NCBI RefSeq assembly: GCF_003346815.1
Contig: NZ_CP031217.1
Location: 124,001-188,000, forward strand
DNA length: 64,000 bases
Direction: 5' to 3'
Source: Halarcobacter bivalviorum
GTDB taxonomy: Bacteria; Campylobacterota; Campylobacteria; Campylobacterales; Arcobacteraceae
Below are positions 1 to 9,176 of the stretch, piece by piece. A program made the translations under genes and the position numbers. Position 1 is the first letter of the stretch. The number at the start of each line of letters is the position of its first letter. Under the pieces are notes generated by a model. It was given only the letters and a program-made list of their open reading frames with translations, ran no database searches and was not told where the DNA came from.

Positions 1-2
1 GA

Positions 3-680
3 TTTAATAGATATATGGATAGAGATATTGATGCTTTAAATCCAAGAACTGAAAATAGACCAAATGTTGATGGAAGAGTGAGTGCCTCTCAAATGCTAAT
101 TTTTAATATTGCAAATGCTTTAGGTTTTATCCTTGTATCATATTTTGTAAATGACTTAGCATTTTATTTATCTGTTCCAATTTTAATAATTATTGGTTCA
201 TACTCTTATTTTAAAAGATTTTCTTATTTAGCACATGTAATTTTAGGAATCTCACTTGCTCTTGCTCCAATAGCAGGGGTTGTTGCAGTTAGTGAAACTA
301 TTACTCTATGGTCAGTGTTATTAAGTTTAGGTGTTATGTTTTGGGTAGCTGGATTTGACCTTTTATATTCATTACAAGATATGGAAGTAGATAAAAAACT
401 TGGATTACATTCAATTCCAAGTAAATTTGGTGCAAAAAACACAATGCTTATATCAAGAGTTTTTCATGCATTAACTGTTATTTTTTGGCTTCTATTTGCA
501 ATAACTTCAAATAGTGGAATGTTTATTTATATAGCTGTGTTAGTTAGTGCAATAATGCTAAGTTATGAACACTATTTAGTAAATAAAGATTTTACAAAAA
601 TTGATAAAGCCTTTTTTACAGTAAATGGTTACCTTGGAATTGTTTTTTTCTTTTTAGTTTTAGTAGATTCATTAGTATAG
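3..680 (+). CDS. mqnP: UbiA-family prenyltransferase, 5' end cut by window
   Basis: This membrane prenyltransferase of the UbiA family attaches a polyprenyl chain to an aromatic quinone precursor. The reading frame is open to the left edge, and the first visible residues (FNRYMDRDIDA) are the Asp-rich prenyl-diphosphate/Mg2+ motif NxxxDxxxD, so the N-terminus with the first helix lies outside the window. The internal ATG at 15 is not a credible start. Several hydrophobic helices follow, and a second Asp motif (DLLYSLQDMEVD) sits mid-protein. In Campylobacterota the usual member is MqnP of the futalosine menaquinone route; that assignment rests on the organism, not on a diagnostic residue. A UbiA enzyme for another substrate is the alternative. 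Confidence 0.8.
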   Translation, partial: FNRYMDRDIDALNPRTENRPNVDGRVSASQMLIFNIANALGFILVSYFVNDLAFYLSVPILIIIGSYSYFKRFSYLAHVILGISLALAPIAGVVAVSETITLWSVLLSLGVMFWVAGFDLLYSLQDMEVDKKLGLHSIPSKFGAKNTMLISRVFHALTVIFWLLFAITSNSGMFIYIAVLVSAIMLSYEHYLVNKDFTKIDKAFFTVNGYLGIVFFFLVLVDSLV

Positions 681-706
681 TTTAGTTTTAAGGGTTTAAA
701 AATAAT

Positions 707-1519
707 ATGGAAAATAAATTAAAAGAACTAACTTATTTAACACTAAAAACTCTAAAAAGAGAGAGTATTATTCTTCCTGATAAGTATAGTAAAACTTTTC
801 ATAATCATGCTAAAGAACTTCAAGTTGATTTAGAAGATAAAGAGTTAATATTTAATGATTTAAAACAAGATTGTGATTCTATTGATACTGTTGTAAAAAA
901 GACGAGTGAAAACTTAAACTCTTTACACACATCAACAAAAATGGCTCAAAAAGCAATTGTAGATAAAGATGAAAAAACTCTTAATACTATTAATGAAGAT
1001 TTAAAAAGAATGCAAAAACAAATAGACTCTTTACAAAAAGAGCTATTTTCAGATGTATTAACAAGTGCTTATAATAGAAGATGGTTTATAGATAACTATT
1101 TAGATGAAGATAAGTTTGTTCATGATGGATTTATGGCATTTATAGATTTAAATAAATTTAAAATAATAAATGATACTTATGGACATATTGTAGGAGATCA
1201 GGTTTTAAAATATCTAGTTACTTTTTTAAAAAATGAGTTAAATTATTCTGGTGTAGATATTGTAAGATATGCAGGAGATGAGTTTATTGTTTTATTTAAT
1301 AAAGATAAATGTAGTGTTTTAAATGTAGATAAAAAAGTTTTAGAAGCACAAACAAAACTTTCTGAACAAAGATTAAAATCTTCAAAAATCAAATCATTAA
1401 GATTCTCTTTTTCTTATGGAATAGTACCATTTAAAAAAGGTGATGAATTTGAAATACTTTTAGATAAAGTAGATGAATTAATGTATGAAAATAAAAAACA
1501 AAGTAGAAAAAGTAGCTAA
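707..1519 (+). CDS. GGDEF-domain diguanylate cyclase (AGDEF variant)
   Basis: Predicted cytoplasmic diguanylate cyclase making c-di-GMP from two GTP. The N-terminal ~115 residues are charged and helical, probably a coiled coil for dimerisation. The GGDEF domain begins at DVLTSAYNRRWF and carries the signature as AGDEF (residues about 189-193). The first Gly is replaced by Ala, a change also found in active cyclases. The RxxD product-inhibition site that normally lies just before the signature reads SGVD, so feedback inhibition at that site is probably absent. No transmembrane segment or known sensor domain is visible. It follows the prenyltransferase by 26 bp and may be cotranscribed. Activity is likely but not certain. 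Confidence 0.85.
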   Translation: MENKLKELTYLTLKTLKRESIILPDKYSKTFHNHAKELQVDLEDKELIFNDLKQDCDSIDTVVKKTSENLNSLHTSTKMAQKAIVDKDEKTLNTINEDLKRMQKQIDSLQKELFSDVLTSAYNRRWFIDNYLDEDKFVHDGFMAFIDLNKFKIINDTYGHIVGDQVLKYLVTFLKNELNYSGVDIVRYAGDEFIVLFNKDKCSVLNVDKKVLEAQTKLSEQRLKSSKIKSLRFSFSYGIVPFKKGDEFEILLDKVDELMYENKKQSRKSS

Positions 1520-1520
1520 A

Positions 1521-3311
1521 CTACTTTTTCACATATAGAGTTTGTGTAGGATATGCAAATTCACAGTTGTTTTTATCAACTAAGTCACTAATTTTCATAA
1601 TCACATCCTCTTTTACTCTTAGCCACTCTTCCCAATCAGGACTTCTACTAAAACAATAAACTAAGATATTTACTGAACTATTATCAAACTCATCAATATA
1701 TACAAGAAGTGTTCTTTTTACCCCTTGTAAGTCTTCTCTTTTTGCAGCTTCAAATCTTCTTGTTCTTCCCAGTACAGAGTTGTTTTCTGTAGCTATATCT
1801 GGATGATTTAAAAGCATTTGTTTAATATCTTCTTTTAAGTTTTTAACATCTTGCATTGAACTTTCATAAGTTACACCTATTTTCATTTTAATTCTTCTAC
1901 CAATTCTTCGTTTTGAGTAGTTTTTTATATGAGTAGTAGCAAGTTCAGAGTTAGGAATAGTAATCATTGCATTATCAAAAGTTCTAACTCTAGTAGTTCT
2001 CATTCTAATATCAACAACTGTTCCTTCTACATTGTTTGCAACAATCCAATCTCCTTGAGAAAAAGAGTTATCAGTCATAATATTTAAAGAACCAAAGAAG
2101 TTAGCAAGAGTATCTTTTGAAGCAAGAGCAATAGCAATACCTCCAACCCCAAGTGAAGCGGCAATAGCTTTTATATCAATACCTAATTGAGTAAAAAGAA
2201 ATAGAATCACTAATAAAATCAATACAACTTTTGTAATTCTAAGAATAAAAGCAATCATCTCTCTTCTAACATTTGGATATCTTTCTACTAAATTCTCAGC
2301 ATAGTTTGAAATCCAGTTGTTTAAAAGTGAATAGGAAGCCCAAGTAAGGATTCCTATATAAATAGTATTTATCCAAGGAATAATAATACTTATAGCATCT
2401 ACATCTTTGATTAACGCATAAATAGAAATATGAATTGATAGTGTATACAGAGCAAAGATTAGAGGCTTTTCTATAGAGTCTTTTATAAAAAGTTCCATCT
2501 CATCTTCTTCTTTATCACTTTTTTTCATAAAAATTTTATTTATAAAAGTAGTAAACAAAAAGATAAGCTTTGTATTAATAATTCTAAAAAATACCATTAC
2601 AATAATTACAAAAAGTATCTCACCAATAGAGAATTTAAAATAGTATGAAGTAAATTGTGAAATGGTTGATACCATAGGTTGAGAATCAATCAATGAGATA
2701 ATATATTCTATATTAAAATTGTCAATAAAAAAGTAGCTTTGTCTATATTGGTCCATATTATCATAAAGATATTTTAAAATAAAATGTTGTTTATTTTTTT
2801 GTTCTTTTAAAGTATTATAACTATCTAGTAACTCTTGAGATACGATATTTTCTGTATCTTTTTTTGCTTTTTGATAAATCTCTTTATATTTGACAAGGGA
2901 ATTCTTTTTTATTAAATCAATATTTTCTTTTATGATTTTTCTAAAATATTCTTTATCTTTGTACGAATTCTTAGCTTGAATAATCTCTTTTAATGTTTTT
3001 TCATACTCTCTTTTTTCTTGAAGGATTTGAAGATTTATCTCATCTCTTTTAACTGCTACAAAATTTCCTTCTCTTTGATTTATAGCAATTTTATTTAATA
3101 AATAGTTTACTTGTTTATCATATTCTCTTTCATTTATAGTTTGCTTTAGATATTTTTCCTTATTGATATTTTCTACTACTTTTAGAGCAACAACCATCTG
3201 CTCATCAAGATGTTCTTCTACACTTTTTTTTAATTCTTTATCTTGCGAAAATAAAAAAATAGGAAGAATAATCAAAATTAGAAGTTTAAAAATAGTAATT
3301 TGAAATTTCAT
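1521..3311 (-). CDS. MscS-family mechanosensitive ion channel
   Basis: Large MscS-type channel (596 aa) of the inner membrane, expected to open under membrane tension and release solutes during osmotic downshock. A signal sequence (residues 1-22) is followed by about 200 residues of charged, coiled-coil-like periplasmic sequence. Four hydrophobic helices lie between about 220 and 380. The pore-lining TM3 and the start of the MscS beta domain follow (IAASLGVGGIAIALASKD, then GDWIVANNVEGTVVDI), with a mixed alpha/beta C-terminus. E. coli MscS is 286 aa, so this is one of the extended MscK/YbdG-like forms. Its stop lies 2 bp from the convergent cyclase gene. Specific ion preference cannot be read. 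Confidence 0.88.
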   Translation of the reverse strand: MKFQITIFKLLILIILPIFLFSQDKELKKSVEEHLDEQMVVALKVVENINKEKYLKQTINEREYDKQVNYLLNKIAINQREGNFVAVKRDEINLQILQEKREYEKTLKEIIQAKNSYKDKEYFRKIIKENIDLIKKNSLVKYKEIYQKAKKDTENIVSQELLDSYNTLKEQKNKQHFILKYLYDNMDQYRQSYFFIDNFNIEYIISLIDSQPMVSTISQFTSYYFKFSIGEILFVIIVMVFFRIINTKLIFLFTTFINKIFMKKSDKEEDEMELFIKDSIEKPLIFALYTLSIHISIYALIKDVDAISIIIPWINTIYIGILTWASYSLLNNWISNYAENLVERYPNVRREMIAFILRITKVVLILLVILFLFTQLGIDIKAIAASLGVGGIAIALASKDTLANFFGSLNIMTDNSFSQGDWIVANNVEGTVVDIRMRTTRVRTFDNAMITIPNSELATTHIKNYSKRRIGRRIKMKIGVTYESSMQDVKNLKEDIKQMLLNHPDIATENNSVLGRTRRFEAAKREDLQGVKRTLLVYIDEFDNSSVNILVYCFSRSPDWEEWLRVKEDVIMKISDLVDKNNCEFAYPTQTLYVKK

Positions 3312-3426
3312 GAATACCCTTTAAATAGCTATATAATAGGGATTATAGTAAAAATAAACTTACCTTTTATATAAGATAAGATATTCTTAATGACAAAATT
3401 TGTAAAATACGGTTCTTAAAACAAGC

Positions 3427-3503
3427 GCGTCTGTGGCTTAACTGGATAGAGCGCCGGGTTTCGGCCCCGGTGGTTGTGGGTTCGAATCCTACCAGGCGTG
3501 CCA
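3427..3503 (+). tRNA. tRNA-Arg, anticodon TCG (reads CGA)
   Basis: A full cloverleaf folds by hand. The acceptor stem GCGTCTG pairs with CAGGCGT (two G-T wobbles). The D arm is GCTT/GAGC. The anticodon stem CCGGG/CCCGG carries loop TTTCGGC, giving anticodon TCG. The T arm GTGGG/CCTAC has loop TTCGAAT. The discriminator is G and the CCA end is encoded. Length is 77 nt. It stands alone between the divergent mscS-like gene and a chemoreceptor; no second tRNA adjoins it. Confidence 0.96.
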
Positions 3504-3652
3504 TTTCTTTAATAAAATCAATGTTTTCTAAATAATAGTATTAAAAAAATCTATAAAAATAATTAATTTAAAGACCATTTTAAAGCTTCTCTATAAATAA
3601 GTAATAAAATAACATTTACTAATTAACTCTAAACTTTAATTCTACATTTAAG

Positions 3653-3672
3653 AATGTCTCACAAATGTCTCA
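3653..3672 (+). promoter_or_regulatory. 9-bp direct repeat upstream of chemoreceptor promoter
   Basis: AATGTCTCA occurs twice, at 3653-3661 and 3664-3672, with an 11-bp period. That is one helical turn, typical of sites bound by OmpR/PhoB-type dimers. The repeats end 18 bp before the predicted -10 at 3691. A regulatory role is inferred from spacing and position only. Confidence 0.45.
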
Positions 3673-3686
3673 ATAATAGGTAAAAT

Positions 3687-3696
3687 ATGCTATAAT
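3687..3696 (+). promoter_or_regulatory. Extended -10 promoter of chemoreceptor gene
   Basis: TATGC followed by TATAAT (3691-3696) forms an extended -10 about 30 bp before the chemoreceptor ATG. This suits the Campylobacterota housekeeping sigma factor, which often lacks a clear -35. Confidence 0.6.
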
Positions 3697-3725
3697 TTTA
3701 GACTAAATTTTTTTCAAGGTACTAG

Positions 3726-5126
3726 ATGTATAAGAATCTTCCTACAAAAGTAAAACTTTTAATTAATATGCTTATAGCACAGTTTGGATTTGCTTTAATT
3801 ACTACAACAGCAATACTTACTTCAAATGATTTAGTTGCAATTATTGTTGTGAATTTAATTTTTGCAATTATTGTTGGATATATGAATTTTGCAGCAATGA
3901 AAAGAATCGTAGGTGGGATTGACAGATTTAAAAGATATATGGATGATATTATGGATTTTGTTTTTATGAGAACAAACAGAATTCAAAAAGCTCAATATAT
4001 GAAGAATGATGAAATAGGATTAATTCTTACAGAAATGAATTCTTATGTAGATAAAATAGATTTACTTAGAAAAGAAGATATGAAAGTTCTTGGAGAAGTT
4101 GTTCTTACAATGGACAAGGTTTCAAGAGGAACTTATAAATGTAGGATTCATAGTGATTCTAAAAACTTTATGATAAAAGCTTTAAAAGAAACAATAAATA
4201 AAATGCTTGATACTACAGAAGAAAATATGAAAAATGTGAGGTCTGTAGTTGAAAAATATGCAGATGATGATTACACAGAGAAAATAGAGATTTCATCTAA
4301 GTTAAGTGATGAAATGCTTAGAGTTATGAACTCTATTAATATTTTAGGGGAAAACCTATCTACTAATGCTAAGAAAAATCTTCAAAATGGACAAAAACTA
4401 GAAAAAAACTCAATTAATATGAATAATTCAGTTAGGAATGTAGCTCATAAAGCAAATGAGCAAGCAGCTTCATTAGAAGAGACAGCTGCTGCTTTAGAAG
4501 AGATAACTTCAATTACAAGAAATAATGCAAATAATGCAGTGGAAATGGCAAACTTAGGAGCAACTGTACAAAAATCTGTTGAAAGTGGTCAAATCTTAGC
4601 TTCAAAAACTGCTCAATCAATGGAAGAGATAAATGAAGAGGTAGCTGCAATAAATGAAGCAATTACAGTAATTGATCAAATTGCTTTTCAAACAAATATC
4701 CTTTCATTAAATGCAGCAGTAGAGGCAGCGACAGCTGGAGAAGCTGGAAAAGGTTTCGCAGTAGTAGCTCAAGAGGTTAGAAATCTTGCAAATAGAAGTG
4801 CAGAAGCTGCAAAAGAGATAAAAGATTTAGTTGAGAAGGCCAGAGATAAAACAAATAGTGGTAAAAACATCTCTGATAATATGATAAAAGGCTATGATGA
4901 ATTAAATATGCATATTTCACAAACTTTAAATATTATTTCAGATGTTTCAAGTGCTTCAAAAGAACAAATGACAGGAATTGAACAGATAAATGATACAGTA
5001 TCTATGTTAGACCGTGTAACTCAAGAAAATGCAAATGAAGCAAATAATGTGGCTCAAATAGCAAATGATACTTTAGCTATGGCAAATGATTTAGTAAATG
5101 AGGCAAAAGAAAAACAATTTAATTAA
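3726..5126 (+). CDS. Methyl-accepting chemotaxis protein, two-TM, no periplasmic sensor
   Basis: Chemoreceptor that signals to the CheA/CheW complex (466 aa). Two hydrophobic helices at about residues 12-29 and 33-56 are joined by only a few residues, so there is no periplasmic ligand domain. Sensing must come from the membrane, the cytoplasmic linker or a partner protein. A long helical region leads to the signalling hairpin, whose conserved tip lies at about 314-355 ([15 protein letters not shown], then [13 protein letters not shown]). AAGG lies 7-10 bp before the ATG. The protein ends in QFN rather than a CheR-binding pentapeptide. Its hairpin is almost identical in protein sequence to that of the receptor at 7520-8758. 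Confidence 0.93.
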   Translation: MYKNLPTKVKLLINMLIAQFGFALITTTAILTSNDLVAIIVVNLIFAIIVGYMNFAAMKRIVGGIDRFKRYMDDIMDFVFMRTNRIQKAQYMKNDEIGLILTEMNSYVDKIDLLRKEDMKVLGEVVLTMDKVSRGTYKCRIHSDSKNFMIKALKETINKMLDTTEENMKNVRSVVEKYADDDYTEKIEISSKLSDEMLRVMNSINILGENLSTNAKKNLQNGQKLEKNSINMNNSVRNVAHKANEQAASLEETAAALEEITSITRNNANNAVEMANLGATVQKSVESGQILASKTAQSMEEINEEVAAINEAITVIDQIAFQTNILSLNAAVEAATAGEAGKGFAVVAQEVRNLANRSAEAAKEIKDLVEKARDKTNSGKNISDNMIKGYDELNMHISQTLNIISDVSSASKEQMTGIEQINDTVSMLDRVTQENANEANNVAQIANDTLAMANDLVNEAKEKQFN

Positions 5127-5222
5127 GAAAAAATTGCTTTTAAGTCTTTAGTGGGTAGTATTCGACCTTTATAAGAAATTATGATTTTTATTATATAAAA
5201 ATATTTAAAAAGTAGGTAACAA

Positions 5223-7523
5223 GTGACTGATAAAAATGAGAAGAGAATTTTAAGTATTATTAGATATTCATCTACAATATTTATATTTGTAATCAGTCTT
5301 GTTATTGCCTATTTTATTAATATTGAGCACAAAAAAAATATAAAAGAAGAAAAAGACCAAATAGAAAAAGAGTTTGTGCTTGAAGAGAGAAAAAGAGTAG
5401 AATTTATTACAAAAAAAGCTTATGAATTATTAGAAAAGAAAGATGAATCTAAAAAAGAGCTTTTGAAAGCAAAAATAAGAAATCATGTTTTAAATGCCTA
5501 TAAAATAACGATGTCTATCTATGAGAATAATAAAAATACAAAATCAAAAGAAGAGATAACAAAACTCATAAAAGATGCTTTACGAGATATTCGATTTTTA
5601 AATGGAAGAGGCTACTTCTTTATCTATAAGATGGATGGAACAAATGTTCTTAATGCAGCTTTTCCAAAACTTGAAGGGAAAAGTCTTTGGCATTATCAAG
5701 ACTCAAAAGGAGTATCTTTACTTCAAGAGATGAACAAACAGCTACAAATACAAGATGAAGTATTTTATGATTGGTATTGGAATAAGCCAAACGGTAAAAA
5801 AGATGAATATTTAAAAGTGGGATTCTTTAAAAAGTTTGGTCCATATGATTGGTTTATTGGAACTGGTGAATATATGGAAGATTTCACAGAAGAGTTAAAA
5901 GAAGAGACTCTTGATATAATCAAAACTTTAAAATATAAAAATGATGGTTACCTTTTTGTTTTTGAAAAAAATGGTTTATTATTAAATACTTTACAAAAAG
6001 ATATGATAGGAATAAATATTCATGAAGTAAATCTTTTTGATAAACTTTCTAAATCTTTTTCATCTTTTATGAATTCAGATGATAAAGGAAGATTTATTCA
6101 ATATGAAATACATAAAAATTTAGAGGATAAGAATCCTAAAAATAAAATTTCTTTTATGTTGAAATTTGATAATTGGGATTGGGTAATTGGTTCAGGATTC
6201 AATATAGAAGAGGCAAGTTCTATTGTAGAAAATAGACAAAAATCTTTAGAAGAGAAATATAATAGATATTTAAAAAATTTAATAATCTTAAGTACGATAT
6301 TTTTAGTTTTTTTATTAGTTATATCTTATTTGATGTCAAAGTACTTAGAAAAAATATTTACAGATTATAAATGTACTTTAAAAAATAAAAATAAAAACTT
6401 GCTTCAAGCTCAAAAAGTTGCTAAATTAGGAGACTGGAAGTTAGATGTAGAGAACTCTGAACTTTATTGGTCTGAAGAGATTTACAGAATTTTTGGTGTT
6501 GATAAAGATAAAAAAATTGATTTAGATTATGTAGTTGAATTGATTAATGATGAGTATAAATCTTATTTTAAAGATTCTATTAAAAATACAATTTTAAACA
6601 AAACTAAACATAATGCTATTTATAAAATAAAAAGAGAAAATGATAAAAAAATTAGATGGATTGATTGTACTGGTGAATTTGATGAAGAGAGTAATATTGT
6701 AGTTGGAACAATTCAGGATATTACTGATAGAAAAAAATTAGAAATTGAAAAAGAACAACAAGAAAAAATACTTTATCAACAATCAAAAATGGCAGCAATG
6801 GGTGAGATGCTAAGTAATATTGCCCACCAATGGAGGCAACCTTTATCTACAATCTCAACTGCTTCTACGGGAATTAAATTACAAAAAGATATGGATATTT
6901 TAAAGGATGAAGATTTAATTCATGCTATGGATAATATAAATAAATCAGCACAATATTTATCTCAAACAATTGAAGATTTTAGAAACTTTTTTAATCCTAA
7001 AAACAATAGTTTTAAAGAGATAAATTTAATAGATTTAATTGATAGGTCTTTATCTTTGATTGATTCTCAATTTAAAGCAAAAGATATTGAGATAATAAAA
7101 AATATTGAAGATATAGATCTTTTCATTTTAGAAAATGAGTTTATTCAAGTATTAATAAATATTTTAAATAACTCAAGAGATGCACTTTTATTAAAAGGTA
7201 AAAATGAAAAAAGACTAATCTTTATTGAGTCAAAAAGAATAAAAGAGAAACTTGAATTAAAGATATATGACAATGCAAATGGTATTGATTTAGAGATTAT
7301 AAATAGAGTATTTGAACCATATTTTACAACTAAGCATAAAAGCCAAGGTACAGGTATAGGTTTATATATGTCTCAAGAGATAATTACAAAACTATTTAAA
7401 GGTTATATCTCTGTTTATAATAAAACATACGTTTATAAAGAGAATGTTTATAAAGGGGCGTGTTTTAAATTAGAGTTAAATATTAATTCAAAAAGTAAAA
7501 AAATTGAGGAAAGGGGAATATGA
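5223..7523 (+). CDS. Cache-PAS sensor histidine kinase
   Basis: Membrane histidine kinase (766 aa). A GTG start is chosen because the N-terminus then aligns with the paralogue at 9177-11156. TM1 lies at about 10-30. Two Cache-like units follow in the periplasm ([15 protein letters not shown] near 125; [12 protein letters not shown] near 240). TM2 lies at about 349-371 and a PAS domain at about 395-508. The H-box AHQWRQPL has phospho-acceptor His535, and the ATPase domain shows N-box [11 protein letters not shown]-box FEPYFTTK and G2 box GTGIGLYMS. Cache domains usually bind small organic acids or amino acids; the ligand here is unknown. No response regulator gene adjoins it. The next chemoreceptor start overlaps its stop by 4 bp. 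Confidence 0.9.
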   Translation: MTDKNEKRILSIIRYSSTIFIFVISLVIAYFINIEHKKNIKEEKDQIEKEFVLEERKRVEFITKKAYELLEKKDESKKELLKAKIRNHVLNAYKITMSIYENNKNTKSKEEITKLIKDALRDIRFLNGRGYFFIYKMDGTNVLNAAFPKLEGKSLWHYQDSKGVSLLQEMNKQLQIQDEVFYDWYWNKPNGKKDEYLKVGFFKKFGPYDWFIGTGEYMEDFTEELKEETLDIIKTLKYKNDGYLFVFEKNGLLLNTLQKDMIGINIHEVNLFDKLSKSFSSFMNSDDKGRFIQYEIHKNLEDKNPKNKISFMLKFDNWDWVIGSGFNIEEASSIVENRQKSLEEKYNRYLKNLIILSTIFLVFLLVISYLMSKYLEKIFTDYKCTLKNKNKNLLQAQKVAKLGDWKLDVENSELYWSEEIYRIFGVDKDKKIDLDYVVELINDEYKSYFKDSIKNTILNKTKHNAIYKIKRENDKKIRWIDCTGEFDEESNIVVGTIQDITDRKKLEIEKEQQEKILYQQSKMAAMGEMLSNIAHQWRQPLSTISTASTGIKLQKDMDILKDEDLIHAMDNINKSAQYLSQTIEDFRNFFNPKNNSFKEINLIDLIDRSLSLIDSQFKAKDIEIIKNIEDIDLFILENEFIQVLINILNNSRDALLLKGKNEKRLIFIESKRIKEKLELKIYDNANGIDLEIINRVFEPYFTTKHKSQGTGIGLYMSQEIITKLFKGYISVYNKTYVYKENVYKGACFKLELNINSKSKKIEERGI

Positions 7524-8758
7524 TGTTTGGAAGTATTTCAAATAAAGATTTAGAAAATATTGATAAGTATTTTATGCAATTTATTGATTTTATCTCTTAT
7601 GATAAAAGTGAATTTGATTATATTGAATCAACAGGAAATAGCAAAGTTGATGCAATGTTTAAAAGATGGAATGAAAAAATTATTGAGGTTGATAAAAGAA
7701 CTAAAGATGATATGAGAGTAATTGGAGAGATTGTTCTTACTACAGATAAAGTAGAACAAGGTATGTACAAATGTAGAATTAATTCAAATAGTTCAAATCC
7801 TACAATTGTTACTTTAAAAAATACTCTTAATAAGATGCTAAATAGTTTAGATGATGCAACTACTAGAATTTTAAGAGTTATGTCAAGTTATACAAATAAT
7901 GACTATACAGATAGTATTAAGGTTTACGAAAATTATACTGCTGAGATGAGAGAGCTTATGGAAAGTATAAATAAGCTAGGAGAGGCATTAGGGAGTAACG
8001 CAAGATTAAACTTAAATAATGGACAAACCTTAGAGAATAATTCAGCAACAATGACAGCCTCAATGAATAACCTAGCAGCAAAAGCGAATGAACAAGCAGC
8101 CTCATTAGAAGAGACAGCAGCAGCAGTAGAAGAGATTACTTCAATAACAAGAAATAATGCAGAGAATGCTACAAAAATGGCTGAGCTAGGAAAAACAGTA
8201 AGAACATCAGTAACAACAGGAGAAGAGTTAGCAAGCAAAACAGCAAGCTCAATGGATGAGATAAATGAAAAAGTAACTTCAATTAATGAAGCAATTACTG
8301 TTATTGATCAAATAGCCTTCCAAACAAATATTCTTTCACTTAATGCAGCAGTAGAAGCAGCAACAGCAGGAGAAGCAGGGAAAGGATTTGCAGTAGTAGC
8401 ACAAGAAGTTAGAAATCTAGCAAATAGAAGTGCAGAAGCAGCAAGAGAAATAAAAGACTTAGTAGAAGATGCAAACCAAAAAGCAAATGATGGTAAAAAG
8501 ATATCAGATGAGATGATAAACGGATATAAAGAATTAAATACACATATATCAGAAACAATCCATATCATAGAAGATGTGTCAAAAGCAAGTAAAGAACAGA
8601 TGACAGGAATAGAACAAATAAATGATGCAGTAACAATGCTAGACCGAGTAACACAAGAGAACGCAAGTGAAGCGAATCAAGTAAAAGCAATAGCAGATGA
8701 AGTAGCAACAATGGCAAATGAACTAGTAAGTGACGCAAAAAGTAAAAAGTTTAACTAA
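7520..8758 (+). CDS. Soluble methyl-accepting chemotaxis protein
   Basis: Chemoreceptor of 412 aa without any hydrophobic helix, so it should be cytoplasmic. Its ATG overlaps the kinase stop (ATGA). A second in-frame ATG follows at once, and the purine-rich AGGGGAA upstream serves either. The N-terminal ~190 residues are helical with no recognised ligand domain. The hairpin tip ([16 protein letters not shown] onward) is near residues 257-300. It is followed 12 bp later by a PAS protein, an arrangement recalling the two-part CetA/CetB energy-taxis receptor of Campylobacter, although CetA is membrane-bound. From about 7975 onward Ala, Thr and Gly codons become almost all A-ending, unlike the first third of the gene. 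Confidence 0.92.
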   Translation: MMFGSISNKDLENIDKYFMQFIDFISYDKSEFDYIESTGNSKVDAMFKRWNEKIIEVDKRTKDDMRVIGEIVLTTDKVEQGMYKCRINSNSSNPTIVTLKNTLNKMLNSLDDATTRILRVMSSYTNNDYTDSIKVYENYTAEMRELMESINKLGEALGSNARLNLNNGQTLENNSATMTASMNNLAAKANEQAASLEETAAAVEEITSITRNNAENATKMAELGKTVRTSVTTGEELASKTASSMDEINEKVTSINEAITVIDQIAFQTNILSLNAAVEAATAGEAGKGFAVVAQEVRNLANRSAEAAREIKDLVEDANQKANDGKKISDEMINGYKELNTHISETIHIIEDVSKASKEQMTGIEQINDAVTMLDRVTQENASEANQVKAIADEVATMANELVSDAKSKKFN

Positions 8759-8770
8759 AGGAAGAGATAG

Positions 8771-9175
8771 ATGGCAGCAGGACAAGAGACAGTATTAGAT
8801 GAATACGCATTCCTAGTTAGTGAGACAGATGCAAAAGGGATGATAAGATTTGCAAATGATGATTTTTGTAAAATAGCAGAATACTCACTAGAAGAGTTAG
8901 TAGGGAATCCGCATAGTATGGTAAGACACAAAGATATGCCAAAGAAAGCATTTAAAAGCTTGTGGGAGACAGTACAAAAAGGTGATACCTGGACAGGATA
9001 TGTGAAGAATGCAACAAAAACAGGAGGGTATTATTGGGTATTTGCAACAGTATATCCATTTGAGAGTTGTGATGGAACAAAAGGATATTTATCTTGTAGA
9101 AGAAAACCATCAAGAGAAGAGATTTTAGCCGCTGAAAAACTTTATGCTCAGTGGAATTTAGAAGAAGGAAAGTAA
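8771..9175 (+). CDS. Aer/CetB-type PAS-domain protein
   Basis: Small protein (134 aa) made of a single PAS domain: start near DEYAFLVSETDAKGMIRFAND, core FCKIAEYSLEELVGNPHSMVRH, end near YWVFATVYPF. The pattern NPHSMVRHKDMP, then the Trp-rich KGDTWTGYVKN, is that of the FAD-binding PAS of Aer and CetB redox/energy-taxis sensors; flavin binding is inferred. It lies 12 bp after a soluble chemoreceptor and probably signals through it. Most of the gene shares the A-ending codon style of the second half of the preceding gene. The last ~20 codons return to the local style. Confidence 0.85.
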   Translation: MAAGQETVLDEYAFLVSETDAKGMIRFANDDFCKIAEYSLEELVGNPHSMVRHKDMPKKAFKSLWETVQKGDTWTGYVKNATKTGGYYWVFATVYPFESCDGTKGYLSCRRKPSREEILAAEKLYAQWNLEEGK

Positions 9176-9176
9176 G

